In this document: piece after piece, positions 32,944-51,723 of the stretch | Layout of the letters: every line of letters starts with the position of its first letter | Numbering within the stretch: position 1 is the first letter of the stretch | Source of the DNA: Antedon mediterranea | Taxonomy: Eukaryota > Echinodermata > Crinoidea > Comatulida > Antedonidae | Reading direction: 5' to 3' | NCBI RefSeq assembly: GCF_964355755.1 | Contig: NC_092676.1 | Span: 64,501-128,500, forward strand | DNA: 64,000 nucleotides | Notes under the pieces: generated by a model | Databases searched by the model: none | Seen by the model: the letters and a program-made list of their open reading frames with translations, nothing else | What the model was told of the DNA's origin: nothing | Program-made: the position numbers and the translations under genes

Positions 32944-34281
32944 TTACACACTATTTTCTAATTGCTTTTTTCCTTCATCATTATCATCTTTATACAAACT
33001 TGAAAATTTAAAACCACAAGCAAGCGCAAAAATGAGAAGAATTGAGCACATAATGAAAATATGCCGAGTGCCCTTTCTCCATCCTTCATCATGTAATATC
33101 ATTAACCCTATACAAGCAAGCATATTGAGTGGTACACGAAACCAGTTCATTATAGATACTTTATGAGCTTCTGGAAGGATTTCATTTCTTAAGTAACCCA
33201 TTGATGGAAAATACAATCCACAAGCAATTTCAAGCATTAAGAATGCCAGGAATGAGACTTTTGGCTGTTCAGAATTAGATTTTGTTGACCCAATGCAAAT
33301 TACAGTTGAAATAAGAGCTATTATAATAGCACCATTTAAAATATGTAAAGGTTTTACAGAATTAAAAGTCATAATATTATACATAAAAGACCCAATCATA
33401 ATACAAATCATAAAATTTGAGAAGACAACCCCAAGAGGTGGATGGTAATCTAAATCAAGAACAGGTGTCCAGATGAAAACAAAGATGTACATAACACTTT
33501 CAAAGAGTGACTGCATCGCACCAATTAGGAGCATTCTGCGACTGTTTACAATGTGCCGCAATCCCTCAATGCAAGACTTTTTCAACTGCATTTTTTTGTT
33601 TCCATAATTTTCTTGCCATTTTTGAGAAACGATTAAACCAGAAGCAGCCAGTAATGGTATGGCAAGAATAAATGGAGACACTGGACCTAGTTTAAGAAAA
33701 CCAGCTAATAAGTTAGAAACCAGTCCAGCAATTACAGCAAGTATGCCATTCCAAAATGTGGCTTTTGAAAAAGTTACTGGCAGCCATTCTGTAGGAAAGT
33801 CATGTGACTCAATATGTTGATGTACATACCAAGACTCAAAAGCTGTAAATAATAAAGAAGTTGACATTCCTCCAAGAATACGTCCAACAATTAAAACTCC
33901 ATAGCTTCTTGACAACTTTGTCAAACATGAAATTGAATATACAACTGTGAAGGTAATACAGAGTTTTTTTCTCCCAAATCTATCAGCTAGTACAGTAGTA
34001 GATGTACCAAAGATTACACTGGCAGCAAATCCACAAACATAAAGAATTGCAATCTGTGACTCTAAGAATCCATAATGGCTATACAGTTTGTATAAGTATG
34101 GACCTTGCAACCAATCAGCAGCCAAAGCTAAAAAGTATGGCAGAAAGTAGGCATGCTGAAATTGAACAAAGTTTGGATTATTTCCTACTTGTTCCTCTTT
34201 TTTACTTTTCTTTATAAATATATTAAGGCTGAAAGCTGTAGCACTCAAGCCCAAAAAGGTTAGGTACACTAATGCAATCAT
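32944..34281 (-). CDS. MFSD5: MFSD5-type major facilitator (molybdate-anion transporter)
   Basis: Single-exon 445-residue membrane protein with about 12 hydrophobic helices. Strong family signatures: YFLALAADWLQGPYLYKLY near residue 50, QIAILYVCG, LADRFGRKK (loop 2-3 MFS signature), VGRILGGMSTSLLF, FESWYVH, FPTEWLP, FIWTPVLD, LEIACGLYFPSMGYLR and NWFRVPLN. The length equals that of vertebrate MFSD5, which is also intronless in its coding part. The family is reported to move molybdate across membranes. The start chosen is the first ATG, directly before the first helix. A TTTCAG at about 34375 (minus-strand reading) suggests a spliced 5' UTR. Confidence 0.96.
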   Translation of the reverse strand: MIALVYLTFLGLSATAFSLNIFIKKSKKEEQVGNNPNFVQFQHAYFLPYFLALAADWLQGPYLYKLYSHYGFLESQIAILYVCGFAASVIFGTSTTVLADRFGRKKLCITFTVVYSISCLTKLSRSYGVLIVGRILGGMSTSLLFTAFESWYVHQHIESHDFPTEWLPVTFSKATFWNGILAVIAGLVSNLLAGFLKLGPVSPFILAIPLLAASGLIVSQKWQENYGNKKMQLKKSCIEGLRHIVNSRRMLLIGAMQSLFESVMYIFVFIWTPVLDLDYHPPLGVVFSNFMICIMIGSFMYNIMTFNSVKPLHILNGAIIIALISTVICIGSTKSNSEQPKVSFLAFLMLEIACGLYFPSMGYLRNEILPEAHKVSIMNWFRVPLNMLACIGLMILHDEGWRKGTRHIFIMCSILLIFALACGFKFSSLYKDDNDEGKKQLENSV

Positions 34282-36064
34282 TGTAGTAAATCTTCTTCTG
34301 GTCTTTATTCATTTAAATGGGACAGTACCAATACAGTATTTATCAAAGTGAACACTTTCAAGTTCATTATTTCCTGAAAGATATAAAGCAAAACTAATTA
34401 TATTCAGTGATTATTATTATGATTATATACGTCATGGTAAATATTATACTTCGTCTTTTTGTAACTTTAGACTTAGCATGGTTATAACGGACTGGTAGTT
34501 ATTAATTAGGTTATATGCATTATCATGCATATAACCTCTTGATTCTGTCAAAATCTTTATTTATTTATTTATTCTTTCCTTAGCACTATTTTGTCCGTGA
34601 ATTATCTTGATATCAGTTTCATCTATCTAAGTCAATTTTTCAGAGTATATTCCTTATGGCCAGGAATCGATGTGGTTATATTTTCACGATGCGTAATCAA
34701 AAATTACGCGGTCTACGCGCGATTTTACGAAATCACGTTTGTAATCATATCTTCACAAGCATGAATCACAATTAAACAAAATTTGGTACTCATAAATTTC
34801 AGGTCATATTTCATCATATGGCAATACAATTACGTGCGTAGCGCATATAACGCTTGCGTACGCGCGCTTAAAATGTTCAAAATTGTCAAAATTTATTTTC
34901 GATGAAATTAGAGTACGTTTCAGGCAATTTTAAGCGTTTAAAAAATTGCCATGAGTGCGCAGATTTTTGCACGCGCACTGCGCGTTATACGTTAATGCGC
35001 ACTCTTTTTGTCCGATTTCGGTTGTACAACCTTTCTTTAATAATATCATCATATTTTATTCACTTTTCAACGCGTAATTGCCTTATACGAGCACGTCAAA
35101 AGTGACAGGCTACGCACGTGTAAGTTAACAAAATGGTGAAAATATGCTAAATTTTAAAATTAATATAGATCGTCAGAATGCTCGGGAACACATATTTTTT
35201 ATTTAATTTTCTTGAAGTGTATGTATCTTATGTATGATTTATTATTAAACTAAGGGAACAAAAGTTGATGAAGCCATAATTAATTGCATATTAAATTTAA
35301 AAAAATTCATTTCGACAATCAAACAAATTATGACATTTTCTTAGGCCAAAATAACAAACTTAACATTAACTTTCTTCCTTCAAAAGTTCATATATTAAAG
35401 TTAAAAGTATATAGTTTGACAGTGCATCATTTTTGTACATTTTTAGAGATGTCATCATAGTAAAAAATTATAATTCATTGCGGTATGTAATAATCTATCT
35501 GCACCAAAGTGGTTACTGCATAGTAAATACACGGAGGAATTTTTCTACAATTTTTAGTCAGTTGTGTATGGCTCGGTGGTGTGTGCTCGTGTCTATGGCA
35601 CTCAAGGTACCGAGATCGAGTCTCACCTTGGGAAACGAAATACATTTTTTTTTTTATTATCCGTATTGTTTGTTCAAATTTATTTCTTAGTGTATATATT
35701 ATACACATGATTTATAATGAAATCTAGATAAAAAATAACTTATGTCTTTATTATTATGTAACAGCAAATGTGGTTTATGACATTATACGCAGAGGGATCT
35801 TTGATCGGATTGTGATACCGGCTATTGTATTCGTGTTAGCAAGGTCCTATCATATATTATATATTATTTAAAGAATCTGAGAAAATCAATGAATCAAAAT
35901 ATCTTTTAAAAATAAATTATCTTTATTTTAATTATCAATGCATATAACCTATAATTCGTCATAGTGACGAATTAAATCTAGTTAGTTTATTTATTTAGTT
36001 GTAAGTCTAGCAACTCCATGTCTAGAGATAGAGAGAGCTGAGCTAGGCTAGGCCTATTTAATAA
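34282..36064. other. MFSD5 upstream region, no further gene seen
   Basis: Contains a CpG-containing segment at 34680-35110 with many GCGC/CGCG steps. An inverted pair of AGGTTATATGCATT-like motifs at 34512 and 35938 may bound a degenerate TIR element (target duplication unclear). No coding gene was recognised. Confidence 0.4.
35566..35640 (+). mobile_element. Possible tRNA-like SINE head
   Basis: TGGCTCGGTGG resembles a Pol III A box and GAGATCGAGTCTC a B box about 45 bp later, followed by GGGAAACGAAATACA and a run of T. This fits a decayed tRNA-derived SINE different from the family at 19505. A full cloverleaf was not obtained. Confidence 0.35.
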
Positions 36065-36843
36065 TTACGCCGTGGTTAGGATTCCGGCACCGGAACTCAA
36101 CTGCCCACTGTTAGGGAATCCGACACGCTATTGCGCATGCCCAGAGCTCTGGGAAGTGAATTATAGCTTGCACTTTTTAGTGCCACACACACCACCGAGA
36201 GTCGGAGTGTTAAATAGGGATTTACCATCTCCCTGGATTTACTGTAGCCCTAGATAGTCGTTGCACGGGGGGACCGGGAGCGAGTGATGGATGAAACTTG
36301 GCCTATGCTATACATGAATTAATAATTAAAATACGACTACGCCACGCGTTAAAATAATTATAATGATATTAATAAGAATCAGTATCTATCTAAGAATCGT
36401 AATGCTGTTTTTAGCGTTGCGACCCTGACTTCCCGAACAGTTTTTTGACATCCACGCGGTGGCTGCCGTCAACAAATCAACTTGTGATTGCATGTTGTTA
36501 TGTACAGTAAAATGCGTTATGAAAAATCATAAAACTAGTCATGTAATTATATAATTCATAATGATATGAAGTTTATATATGAATGAAGCAACCACTTTTT
36601 AATTACAAAATAAATAGGCACGTCTAACTGGTAGTCCTAGCCTAGATTAGTGGATCCCGCGTATTATAGTATTAGTAGGCACCTAGGCTAGCGCTCGCCG
36701 TGTGGCGCAGCTATGAAATGATCCATCGCTGTTGATAAGTATAGAGTCGCCAATTACCTCGCTCTGGGCATGCGCAATAGCGTGTCGGATTCCCTAACGC
36801 TGGGCAGTTGAGTTCCGGTGCCGGAATCCTAACCACGGCGTAA
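36065..36843. mobile_element. TIR element, 779 bp, ~85-bp inverted repeats, TAA target duplication
   Basis: The left end TTACGCCGTGGTTAGGATTC extends through CAACTGCCCA and GGGAATCCGACACGC to about 36150. The right end is the inverted copy (about 36765-36843) with few mismatches. TAA flanks both sides (36062-36064 and 36844-36846). There is no internal transposase. A PIF/Harbinger-type MITE is the likeliest class by the 3-bp target site. Confidence 0.75.
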
Positions 36844-37178
36844 TAATTATTACCATGATATAGACCTAGCCTAGCCTAGTTTATACAGTAATTTATATAA
36901 ACCACCATCAACAAGGCCCAGCCAGCTAGGCCTAGGCCTAGCCTAGCTGTACAGAAATGGACAGTGTCTTATTTAGCCAGAATGATGAGGCAGAGAAAGT
37001 GTAAAAATGTATACAGTTGACCACCTTTTTAAACTTACCAAGTTTTAGTTTTTAGGCAATTGCTAGCGAAATTAGCGAAATTAGGCCTAAAAACTGACAG
37101 AGAGTCCAACAAGACAACAAGCGCCACCAAGAGTTAGTATGAGATATTTGTTGTGGTGGTTTTACACCACACTGTGAG

Positions 37179-40100
37179 GTATATTCAGAGCGTCATTTCG
37201 ACGATCGAGCATTCTCTACTTCTACGGAGCGCCATTTATGCCTTTATTTACTTACGAAATAGAAATAGTACTACGGTAGCTGCTCCAGTGGACCAAATTT
37301 AGCACTAGTGGAGCGCAGTGATATAAAATAGAAATAATTCACTAATTTTAATATTCTTTTCGTATGTTAATACACTGTGCTCAAGTGGACACAATTTGGC
37401 GCCAGTGAGGAGCACAGTGATATAAAATAGAAATAAGTCACTGAATTTTAATATCTTTTCGTATGTTAATACACTGTGCTCAAGTGGACCCAATTTGGAG
37501 CCAGGGGAGCACAGTGATATAAAATAGAAATAAGTCACGGAATTTTATTATCTTTTCGTATGTTAATACACTGTGCTCAAGAAGTGGACCCAATATGGAG
37601 CCAGTGGAGCACAGTGATATAAAATAGAAATAAGTCACTGAATTTTAATATCTTTTCGTATGTTAATACCCTGTGCTCAAGTGGACCCAACCCAATTTGG
37701 AGCTAGGGGAGCACAGTGATATAAAATAGAAATAAGTCACTGAATTTTAATATCTTATCGTATGTGAATACACTGTGCTCAAGTGGACCCAATTTGGAGC
37801 CAGTGGAGCACAGTGATATAAAATAGAAATAAGTCACTAAATGTTAATATCTTTTCGTATGTTAATACACTGTGCTCAAGTGGACCCAATTTGGAGCCAG
37901 TGGAGCACAGTGATATAAAATAGAAAAAAGTCACTGAATTTTAATATCTTTTCGTTTGTTAATACACTGTGTGCTCAAGTGGACCCAATTTGGCGCCAGG
38001 AGAGCACAGTGATATAAAATAGAAATAAGTCATTGAATGTTAATATATTTTTGTATGTTAATACACTGTGCTCAAGTGGACCCAATTTGGCGCCAGTGGA
38101 CCACAGTGATATAAAATTGAAAAAGTCACAGAATTTTAATATCTTTTCGTATGTTAATATACACTATGCTCAAGTGGACCCGATTTGGAGCCAGGGGAGC
38201 ACTGTATAAAATAGAAATAAGTCACTGAATTTTAATATCTTTTCGTATGTTAATACACTGTGCTTACGTGGACCCAATTTGGCACGCGCGCCAGTGAGCA
38301 CAGTAATATAAAATAGAAAAAAGTCACTACATTTTAATATCTTTTCGTATGTTAATACACTGTGCTCAAGTGGACCCAATTTGGCACCAATGGGAGCACA
38401 GGGAAATAGTCACATACAAAAACATCGAGAAAAAATACTTCTGGAATTAAAAAATATTTCAAACTTGGTATATATGTTCAATATCGGTTACTCCATCCGT
38501 AAACCAAAAGAAAAAATAGTTTCAAGCCACATCAGTGATTTTAATAACTTGCATTCGCTTAAGATAATACCTATGAAAAAACATACAATTCCGACACATA
38601 TTATGTTAAACTCTAATAATGATTTTGACAACAAAAAAACCGGTTAGGAATTCGATTTTTTCCCTGTAAATTGAGCAACTTAAATAAAAAATATACCAAG
38701 AAATATATATTGAAATCAAGGAGTATTTTTTTTTTACAAAAGAAATGTTCGTATGTTAATACACTGTGCTCCAGTGGATCCAATTTGGCGACAGTGGAGC
38801 ACAGGGAAATAGTCACATACAAAAACTTCTAGAAAAAATATTTATAGAATTTAAAAATATTTCAAACTTGGTATATAAGTTCAATATCGGTTACTCCATC
38901 CGTAATGCAAAAGAAAAATTAGTTTCAAGCCACATTAGTGATTTTAATAACTTGCGTTTGTCTAAGATAAATACTTATGAAAGAACATACAATTCCAACA
39001 CATTTTTTTAAACTTTAGCGATTAAAAAAAAGACATATGTTAAAAATATGAATTATGTAGTAACATATTGAACGTGTAGTAACCTATTGAACGTATACTA
39101 CCAGATTTCAAATGTGTGGACAATTATTTTATGACGATCAAAATTTAAAGTTTAAAAAATGTGTTGGAATTCTATGTTCTATCATAAATATACATTTTAA
39201 ACGAACGAAAATTACTAAAATCACTGATATGGCTTGAAACTAATTTTTCTTTTGCATTACGGATGGAGTAACCGATATTGAACTTATATACCAAGTTTGA
39301 AATATTTTTGAAATCCAGAAGTATTTTTTCTTGATGTTTTTGTATGTGACTATTTCCCTGTGCTCCACTGGCGCCAAATTGGATCCACTGGAGCACAGTG
39401 CATTAACATACGAACATTTCTTTTGTAAAAAAAAAATACTCCTTAATTTCAATATATATTTCTTGGTATATATTTTATTTAAGTTGCTCAATTTACAGGG
39501 AAAAAATTGAATTCCTAACCGGTTTTTTTTTTGTAAAAATCATTATTAGAGTTTAACATATGTGTCGGAATTGTATGTTTTTTCGTAAGTATTATCTTAA
39601 GCAAATGCAAGTTATTAAAATCACTGATGTGGCTTGAAACTATTTTTTCTTTTGGTTTACGGATGGAGTAACCGATATTGAACAAATATACCATGTTTGA
39701 AATATTTTTAAATTCCAGAAGTATTTTTTCTCGATGTTTTTGTATGTGACTATTTCCCTGTGCTTCCATTGGTGCCAAATTGGGTCCACTTAAGCACAGT
39801 GTATTAAAATACGAAAACATATTATAATTTAGTGACTGTTTTCTATTTTATATCACTGTGTGCTCACGGGCGCGCGCGCCAAATTGGGTCCACGTGAGCA
39901 CAGTGTATTAACATACGAAAAGATATTAAAATTCAGTGACTTATTTCTATTTTATATCACTGTGCTCCACTGGCGCCAAATTAGGTCCACTTGAGCACAG
40001 TGTATTAACATACGAAAAGATATTAACATTCAGTGACTTATTTCTATTTTATATCACTGTGCTCCACTGGCTCCAAATTGGGTCCACTTGAGCACAGTGT

Positions 40101-41076
40101 ATTAACATACGAAAAGATATTAAAATTCAGTGACTTTTTTCTATTTATATCACTGTGCTCCACTGGCTCCAAATTGGGTCCACTTGAGCACAGTGTATTA
40201 ACATACGAAAAGATATTAAAATTCAGTGACTTTTTTCTATTTTATATCACTGTGCTCCACTGGCTCCAAATTGGGTCCACTTGAGCACAGTGTATTAACA
40301 TACGAAAAGATATTAAAATTCAGTGACTTTTTTCTATTTTATATCACTGTGCTCCCCTGGCTCCAAATTGGGTCCACTTGAGCACAGTGTATTAACATAC
40401 GAAAAGATATTCAAATTCAGTGACTTTTTTCTATTTTATATCACTGTGCTCCCCTGCCTCCAAATTGGGTCCACTTGAGCACAGTGTATTAACATACGAA
40501 AAGATATTAAAATTCAGTGACTTATATCACTCTTCCTGTGCTCCCCTGGCTCCAAATTGGGTCCACTTGAGCACAGTGTATTAACATACGAAAAGATACT
40601 AAAAATCATTGACTTATTTCTATTTTATATCACTGTGCTCTCCTGGCTCCAAATTGGGTCCACTTGAGCAAAGTGTATTAACATATGAAAAGATATTAAA
40701 ATTCAGTGATTTATTTCTATTTTATATTATTGTGCTCCCCTGGCTCCAAATTGGGTCCACTTGAGCACAGTGTTATTAACATACGAAATACTAATATTAA
40801 AATTCAGTGACTTATTTCTATTTTATATCACTACTGTGCTCCTTACTGGCGCCAAATTGTGTCCACTTGAGCACAGTGTATTTACATACGAAAAGATATT
40901 AAAATTAGTGACTTATTTCTATTTTATATCACTGTGCTCCACCGGTGCTAAATTTGGTCAACTGGAGCAGTTACCGTTAGTACTATTTCTAATTCGGAAG
41001 TAAATAAAGGCATAAATGGCGCTCCGTAGAAGTAGAGAATGCTCGATCGTCGAAATGACGCTCTGAATATACCTCC
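37179..41076. mobile_element. 3.9-kb foldback element with array-built inverted arms
   Basis: The whole segment is an imperfect palindrome with a central unpaired part at about 39010-39170. Order in each arm: an outer ~110-bp unique part (GTATATTCAGAGCGTCATTT inward), about 11 tandem copies of a ~98-bp unit (core CACTGTGCTCAAGTGGACCC and TATAAAATAGAAATAAGTCA), then an inner ~330-bp unique part. The direct repeat CACTGTGAG flanks both ends (37170-37178 and 41077-41085), a 9-bp (or 8-bp) target duplication. No transposase is present. The architecture matches foldback elements such as Drosophila FB or sea-urchin TU. The many small ORFs in both orientations are arm translations. Confidence 0.88.
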
Positions 41077-41386
41077 CACTGTGAGCAGCATGTGTGACGT
41101 ATACGTGTGTTCACGTCACGACGATGGCCCATGGGTTTTTGTCACATGATATAGATGGATTGATATAAATCGTCTAAATTTAATTTACCGCTATTTAAAA
41201 ATTACTTATTAATAATATTGTAATACAAATTAGGAATATTATTAATAAATGTTTACAATTATATTTTAAATAAGCACGGTTTTTTTGGTGTAAACATTTA
41301 TCTTTTTCTAGTTTTTTAACCAAAGATCGTATAGCGCCACCTATAGTACTTTGGTTTTGACCTATGACCGACCTTTAAGATTTTTC

Positions 41387-41404
41387 CCTTTTAGCCGTGA
41401 GAAG
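41387..41404 (+). promoter_or_regulatory. RPL15: Probable RPL15 non-coding first exon with TOP tract
   Basis: The pyrimidine tract TTTTTCCCTTTTAGCCGTGA is followed by GAAG|GTAAAA, a good donor. The matching acceptor TTTTTTACACAG ends at 42033, 14 bp before the RPL15 ATG. Ribosomal-protein genes typically start transcription at a C within such a tract and have a very short first exon. The exact start site is inferred. Confidence 0.55.
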
Positions 41405-42047
41405 GTAAAAAAGGCTTTCTTTCAATCTGAATTAAATCACACTTATTAAAACAACATCTTCCTGTTTTATTCATTTTTATTAAAAATGAGAATGTTGGAT
41501 ATTGTATTTTGTTAATAATAAATACAGTATTTACCTTTAATCGTTATTTTTAAATAATTCATAGGCGAAGGCCTGGGAATAAAAAACCGACATACCTAAC
41601 GTCCTAATTCCTAGTACAGTAGTAGTAGAGGCCTACCCAGCTGGTGTGGTGGTACTTGCCTGTCTAGGCTAGAGTAGGCCTAGCTAGATATTTTAGGTTA
41701 GTTGACATACTATATATTAATAGAGATTATGATATTGTCATTGGGTGCTATTGTACTTGCTGTAACTTACCTTACAGACCTCAAGCTCGAGAGCTTACAC
41801 TAGCAGGCAGGCCAGAGTATGTTAAAATATTCACGCAATGGCGAGTGACAGTGATTAATGACGAATGTATTATATTACTTTGCCTATCGACCGGCGATTT
41901 CAAGTTTAGTGCAAAAGACAATATTAAGTGGGTAAATAATCCTGGGCTGAATCGTCCTGCCAATCAATTGTATCATCTTTTCTTCAATTAAATGTGGATT
42001 CTTCAATTAAATGTAGATAACTTTTTTACACAGGGATTTTTAAAAAA

Positions 42048-43318
42048 ATGGGGGCGTACAAGTATATGCAAGAATTGTGGCGCAAGAAACAGTGCGATGC
42101 TCTGCGGTTTCTGCTCAGGATTCGTTGTTGGCAACTTCGTCAACTCTCGGCCATTCACAGAGCTCCACGCCCCTTAAGACCTGACAAAGCTCGTCGTCTT
42201 GGATATCGTGCTAAACAAGGTATTTCAAGTGTCAATTGTTTGTATAGCTATCTCTGTATTTTGTTTATTAACTAATGAAACTTTAATGTTTCATTACAAC
42301 ACAGGGTTTGTTATCTATCGTGTACGTGTACGCCGTGGGGGACGAAAGAGGCCAGTTCCAAAGGGAGCAACGTACGGAAAACCAACCAATATGGGAGTAA
42401 ATGAACTTAAGTATCAGAGAAGTCTGCAGGCCACAGCTGAGGTAGGCATTATTCATTTAATGATAACTTATACTGAAACCTGTCAAATACTTATCACCAT
42501 ACTTGAGTTTCAGTAGCTTGAAAACATTTTTACATGCGTATGTAAAAAAATCTCAATAAAGTACCACATTTGGATTATCATCACATTAGTAATTAATAAT
42601 TTTAAATGTTGTATGTATGCATGTAAGAATGAATTGAGGGTAGAATGTTGAAAGAACAATATCAAAAATATTGATTTGATAATATACTATATGTTAATAT
42701 ACTATATGTTAATATACTCTATGTTAATATACTCTGTTAATATACTCTATGTTAATATACTCTATGTTAATATACTATGTTAATATACTCTGTTAATATA
42801 CTCTGTTAATATACTCTATGTTAATATACTATATGTTAATATACTATATGTTAATATACTCTATGTTAATATACTATATGTTTTTCAGGATCGTGTTGGA
42901 AGACGATGTGGTGCTTTACGTGTCCTTAACAGTTATTGGGTTGCAAATGATTCAACTTACAAATACTATGAAGTTATTCTTGTTGACCCACAACATAAAG
43001 CTATACGTCGTGATGCAGACACTCAATGGATATGTAACCCAGTCCACAAACACAGAGAATTACGTGGACTTACATCAGCAAGTAAGCATTCAACATTATC
43101 CTAAAAACATTCTATTAATACTGCATCAAAATTATTAATTTGTAAGTCAAATAGCTACAATAAATATAATCATAATAGTTAACTTTAAATTATTTTACTT
43201 TACAGGTAAAAAGAGCCGTGGTCTTGGAAAAGGACATAAATACAAACAAACAGAGGGAGGATCACGTCGTGCTTCGTGGAAGCGTCGAAACACACTGCAA
43301 ATGCGTCGTTATCGCTAA
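42048..43318 (+). CDS. RPL15: 60S ribosomal protein L15 (eL15)
   Basis: Structural protein of the cytosolic large ribosomal subunit. Four coding exons, 42048-42219, 42305-42441, 42889-43081 and 43206-43318, give 204 residues, identical in length to the human protein. Signatures: [15 protein letters not shown] at the start, [72 protein letters not shown], and the basic end [17 protein letters not shown]. All introns are GT-AG. A probable untranslated first exon with a TOP tract lies at 41387-41404. AATAAA follows the stop at about 43398. A simple tandem array runs directly into the acceptor of exon 3. Confidence 0.98.
42690..42888 (+). repeat. 11-15-bp tandem array abutting a 3' splice site
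   Basis: About 15 copies of TTAATATACTCTATG, some shortened to TTAATATACTCTG-type units. The array ends in ATATACTATATGTTTTTCAG, so its last copy merges into the polypyrimidine tract and acceptor of RPL15 exon 3. Confidence 0.9.
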
Positions 43319-44518
43319 TCTTTGTGTATTTTTTTCTCTTGTTTACATGTGTATTTGGCTCAGAAAGAGTCTAAATGTCTCTTTCCTGAATTGAAACCAA
43401 TAAAAATCATCAATTGAATTTGATTTTGTGATCTTTTGTTTTAGTGTAATTTGTAGTGAGAAATTGCTATTTTTGAATTAGAATATCAATTGTGAATAAT
43501 TTATTTTTTTAGGAATACAATACTTGACTTATAAAATGTACTTAGAGGTTGAAATATATATCTCTGGTTCTTTACTGATCCTTTGTATGGAGTATTACAA
43601 GGGCGTGTGTGTAATCCACATTTCTATCAGTTTACGATATGGTGACTGTGTGGTCACAATCGTCTGTTACCAACAAGGCCATATACAGTACATGGCTGCA
43701 GTCGCATGCGCAAATTTGAGTTAGTGTTTACCGATCGACCGACATAGTGAGCTGTAAAGTCGCGTTAGCACGCGACTAAAAACCCGACGTATCTAGGCCG
43801 TATTGCAATCAATAACGTTGATTGTAATACGCCGTATTATAATAAACGTTGGGATTGCATTGTTACGCTCTGAGCTTGCGTTGGAACGAGCTGACGAATT
43901 GTGAGCCGCCAATTGAATTGTTTTATGAACGTATAAACACAGGCCCTACTAATTACGTAAAGAGTGAGCTGATGGAGGTTTAATTAAATGTAGGCCTACA
44001 TGTAATAATACACCCTTTTGATCATCTGACATAGTAGTCTATAGAGTGGACCTTCTGTACACCTCCCTTGAAGCAGGGAGTAACTCTTCCCTGCTTGAAG
44101 TATATACATGAGTCACCAATTCAATGAACTCGAGTACCAATTCGTTAAAAGCGGAAATACCAATGATATTAAATAGGAACGTAATTTTTAAGTTTGTAAT
44201 ATTATAGATAACAATAGAAGCAGTTAAGCGTTCTACCCTGTCGTCGTCGTCCTGTAAAAATGCCATTATATTATTTCCGCATAACTCTTGTTCAACTTGA
44301 TGCACTATAAATGTGAACGCCATTGAATACAGTGTTTGCCACAAGATTAGTGTTATAAATGTTGGATACTGAGCTTGATCTAAGTAACATGAGAACGATT
44401 ACATAATATCGGTGGTAAGCAACCTGGTAAATTCTTGTTTCAATTGTAACTTTAGCAAGTGAGTGATTGTTACGAAAGATTACCCGACTACGAGCGGACT
44501 AACGCTACACAGATTAAA
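43319..44518. other. Intergenic between RPL15 and RTK1, no gene seen
   Basis: Includes the RPL15 3' end and the RTK1 promoter region. A 33-bp hairpin lies at 43799-43831 (CGTATTGCAATCAA paired with TTGATTGTAATACG). A 101-residue minus-strand ORF (44039-44344) shows no recognisable features and is not called. Confidence 0.4.
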
Positions 44519-51089
<6,571 letters not shown>

Positions 51090-51723
51090 AATGTATAAAA
51101 CAAGCAAATCGCATTGATTACCAAACTAACGGGTATTAAAAGAATGACTCGACAGTTATCGAATGGAGAGGCCATCTGAAATGTATAAAACAAGCAAATC
51201 GCATTGATTACCAAACTAACAGGTATAAACTACATTTGAAACTGCTGAAGTTTGTAATAGGATCGAAGTTAACTGATCTAAGAGAGATCCGGAGAGAGAT
51301 ATTATTTCGCAGTTTATAAATCCGAAATCTAAATGAAAGAGAACTGAAACAGAATGGTTCACCGATGAGTGTACATTAAAAGTGTGTTTATATGATGTAT
51401 TCAAGATTGTTCAATTGTTAGGACTGTCGGGCTAATAACATTAACATTAATAACTAATAACATTAACGAATGACTTTAATTGTAAATATCAAACTGTATC
51501 AAGACTATTTAATAATTAAGAAAACTTAATTGAGAAGTGTATTCGAATTATTACATTCCATAACGATTTTTTTTTACTTTTGTAAAAATGTATTTTTATA
51601 CCCAATAGGGTAATCCATCCAATTGGTTGTGTACTTAGGCATATTATTGTATTGACACCAATGAAATTAGGTTGTATACCCAATAGGCTAATCCATCGAG
51701 TTGGTTGTGTACTTAGGCATATT

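Noticed and set aside
34512-35950. A 1.4-kb TIR element bounded by AGGTTATATGCATT
   Set aside because: Inverted match is only about 15 bp, no clear target duplication, and one end has its own hairpin; too weak to call.
37305-41003. Many mirror-image ORFs as a multicopy gene family
   Set aside because: They are the same ~98-bp array read in both arms of the foldback element.
42818-43138. 106-aa ORF overlapping RPL15 exon 3
   Set aside because: Out of frame with RPL15 and begins in the tandem array; a shadow of the real exon.
44039-44344. 101-aa minus-strand ORF upstream of RTK1
   Set aside because: No recognisable domain, no splice partners; composition fits a chance ORF in AT-rich DNA.
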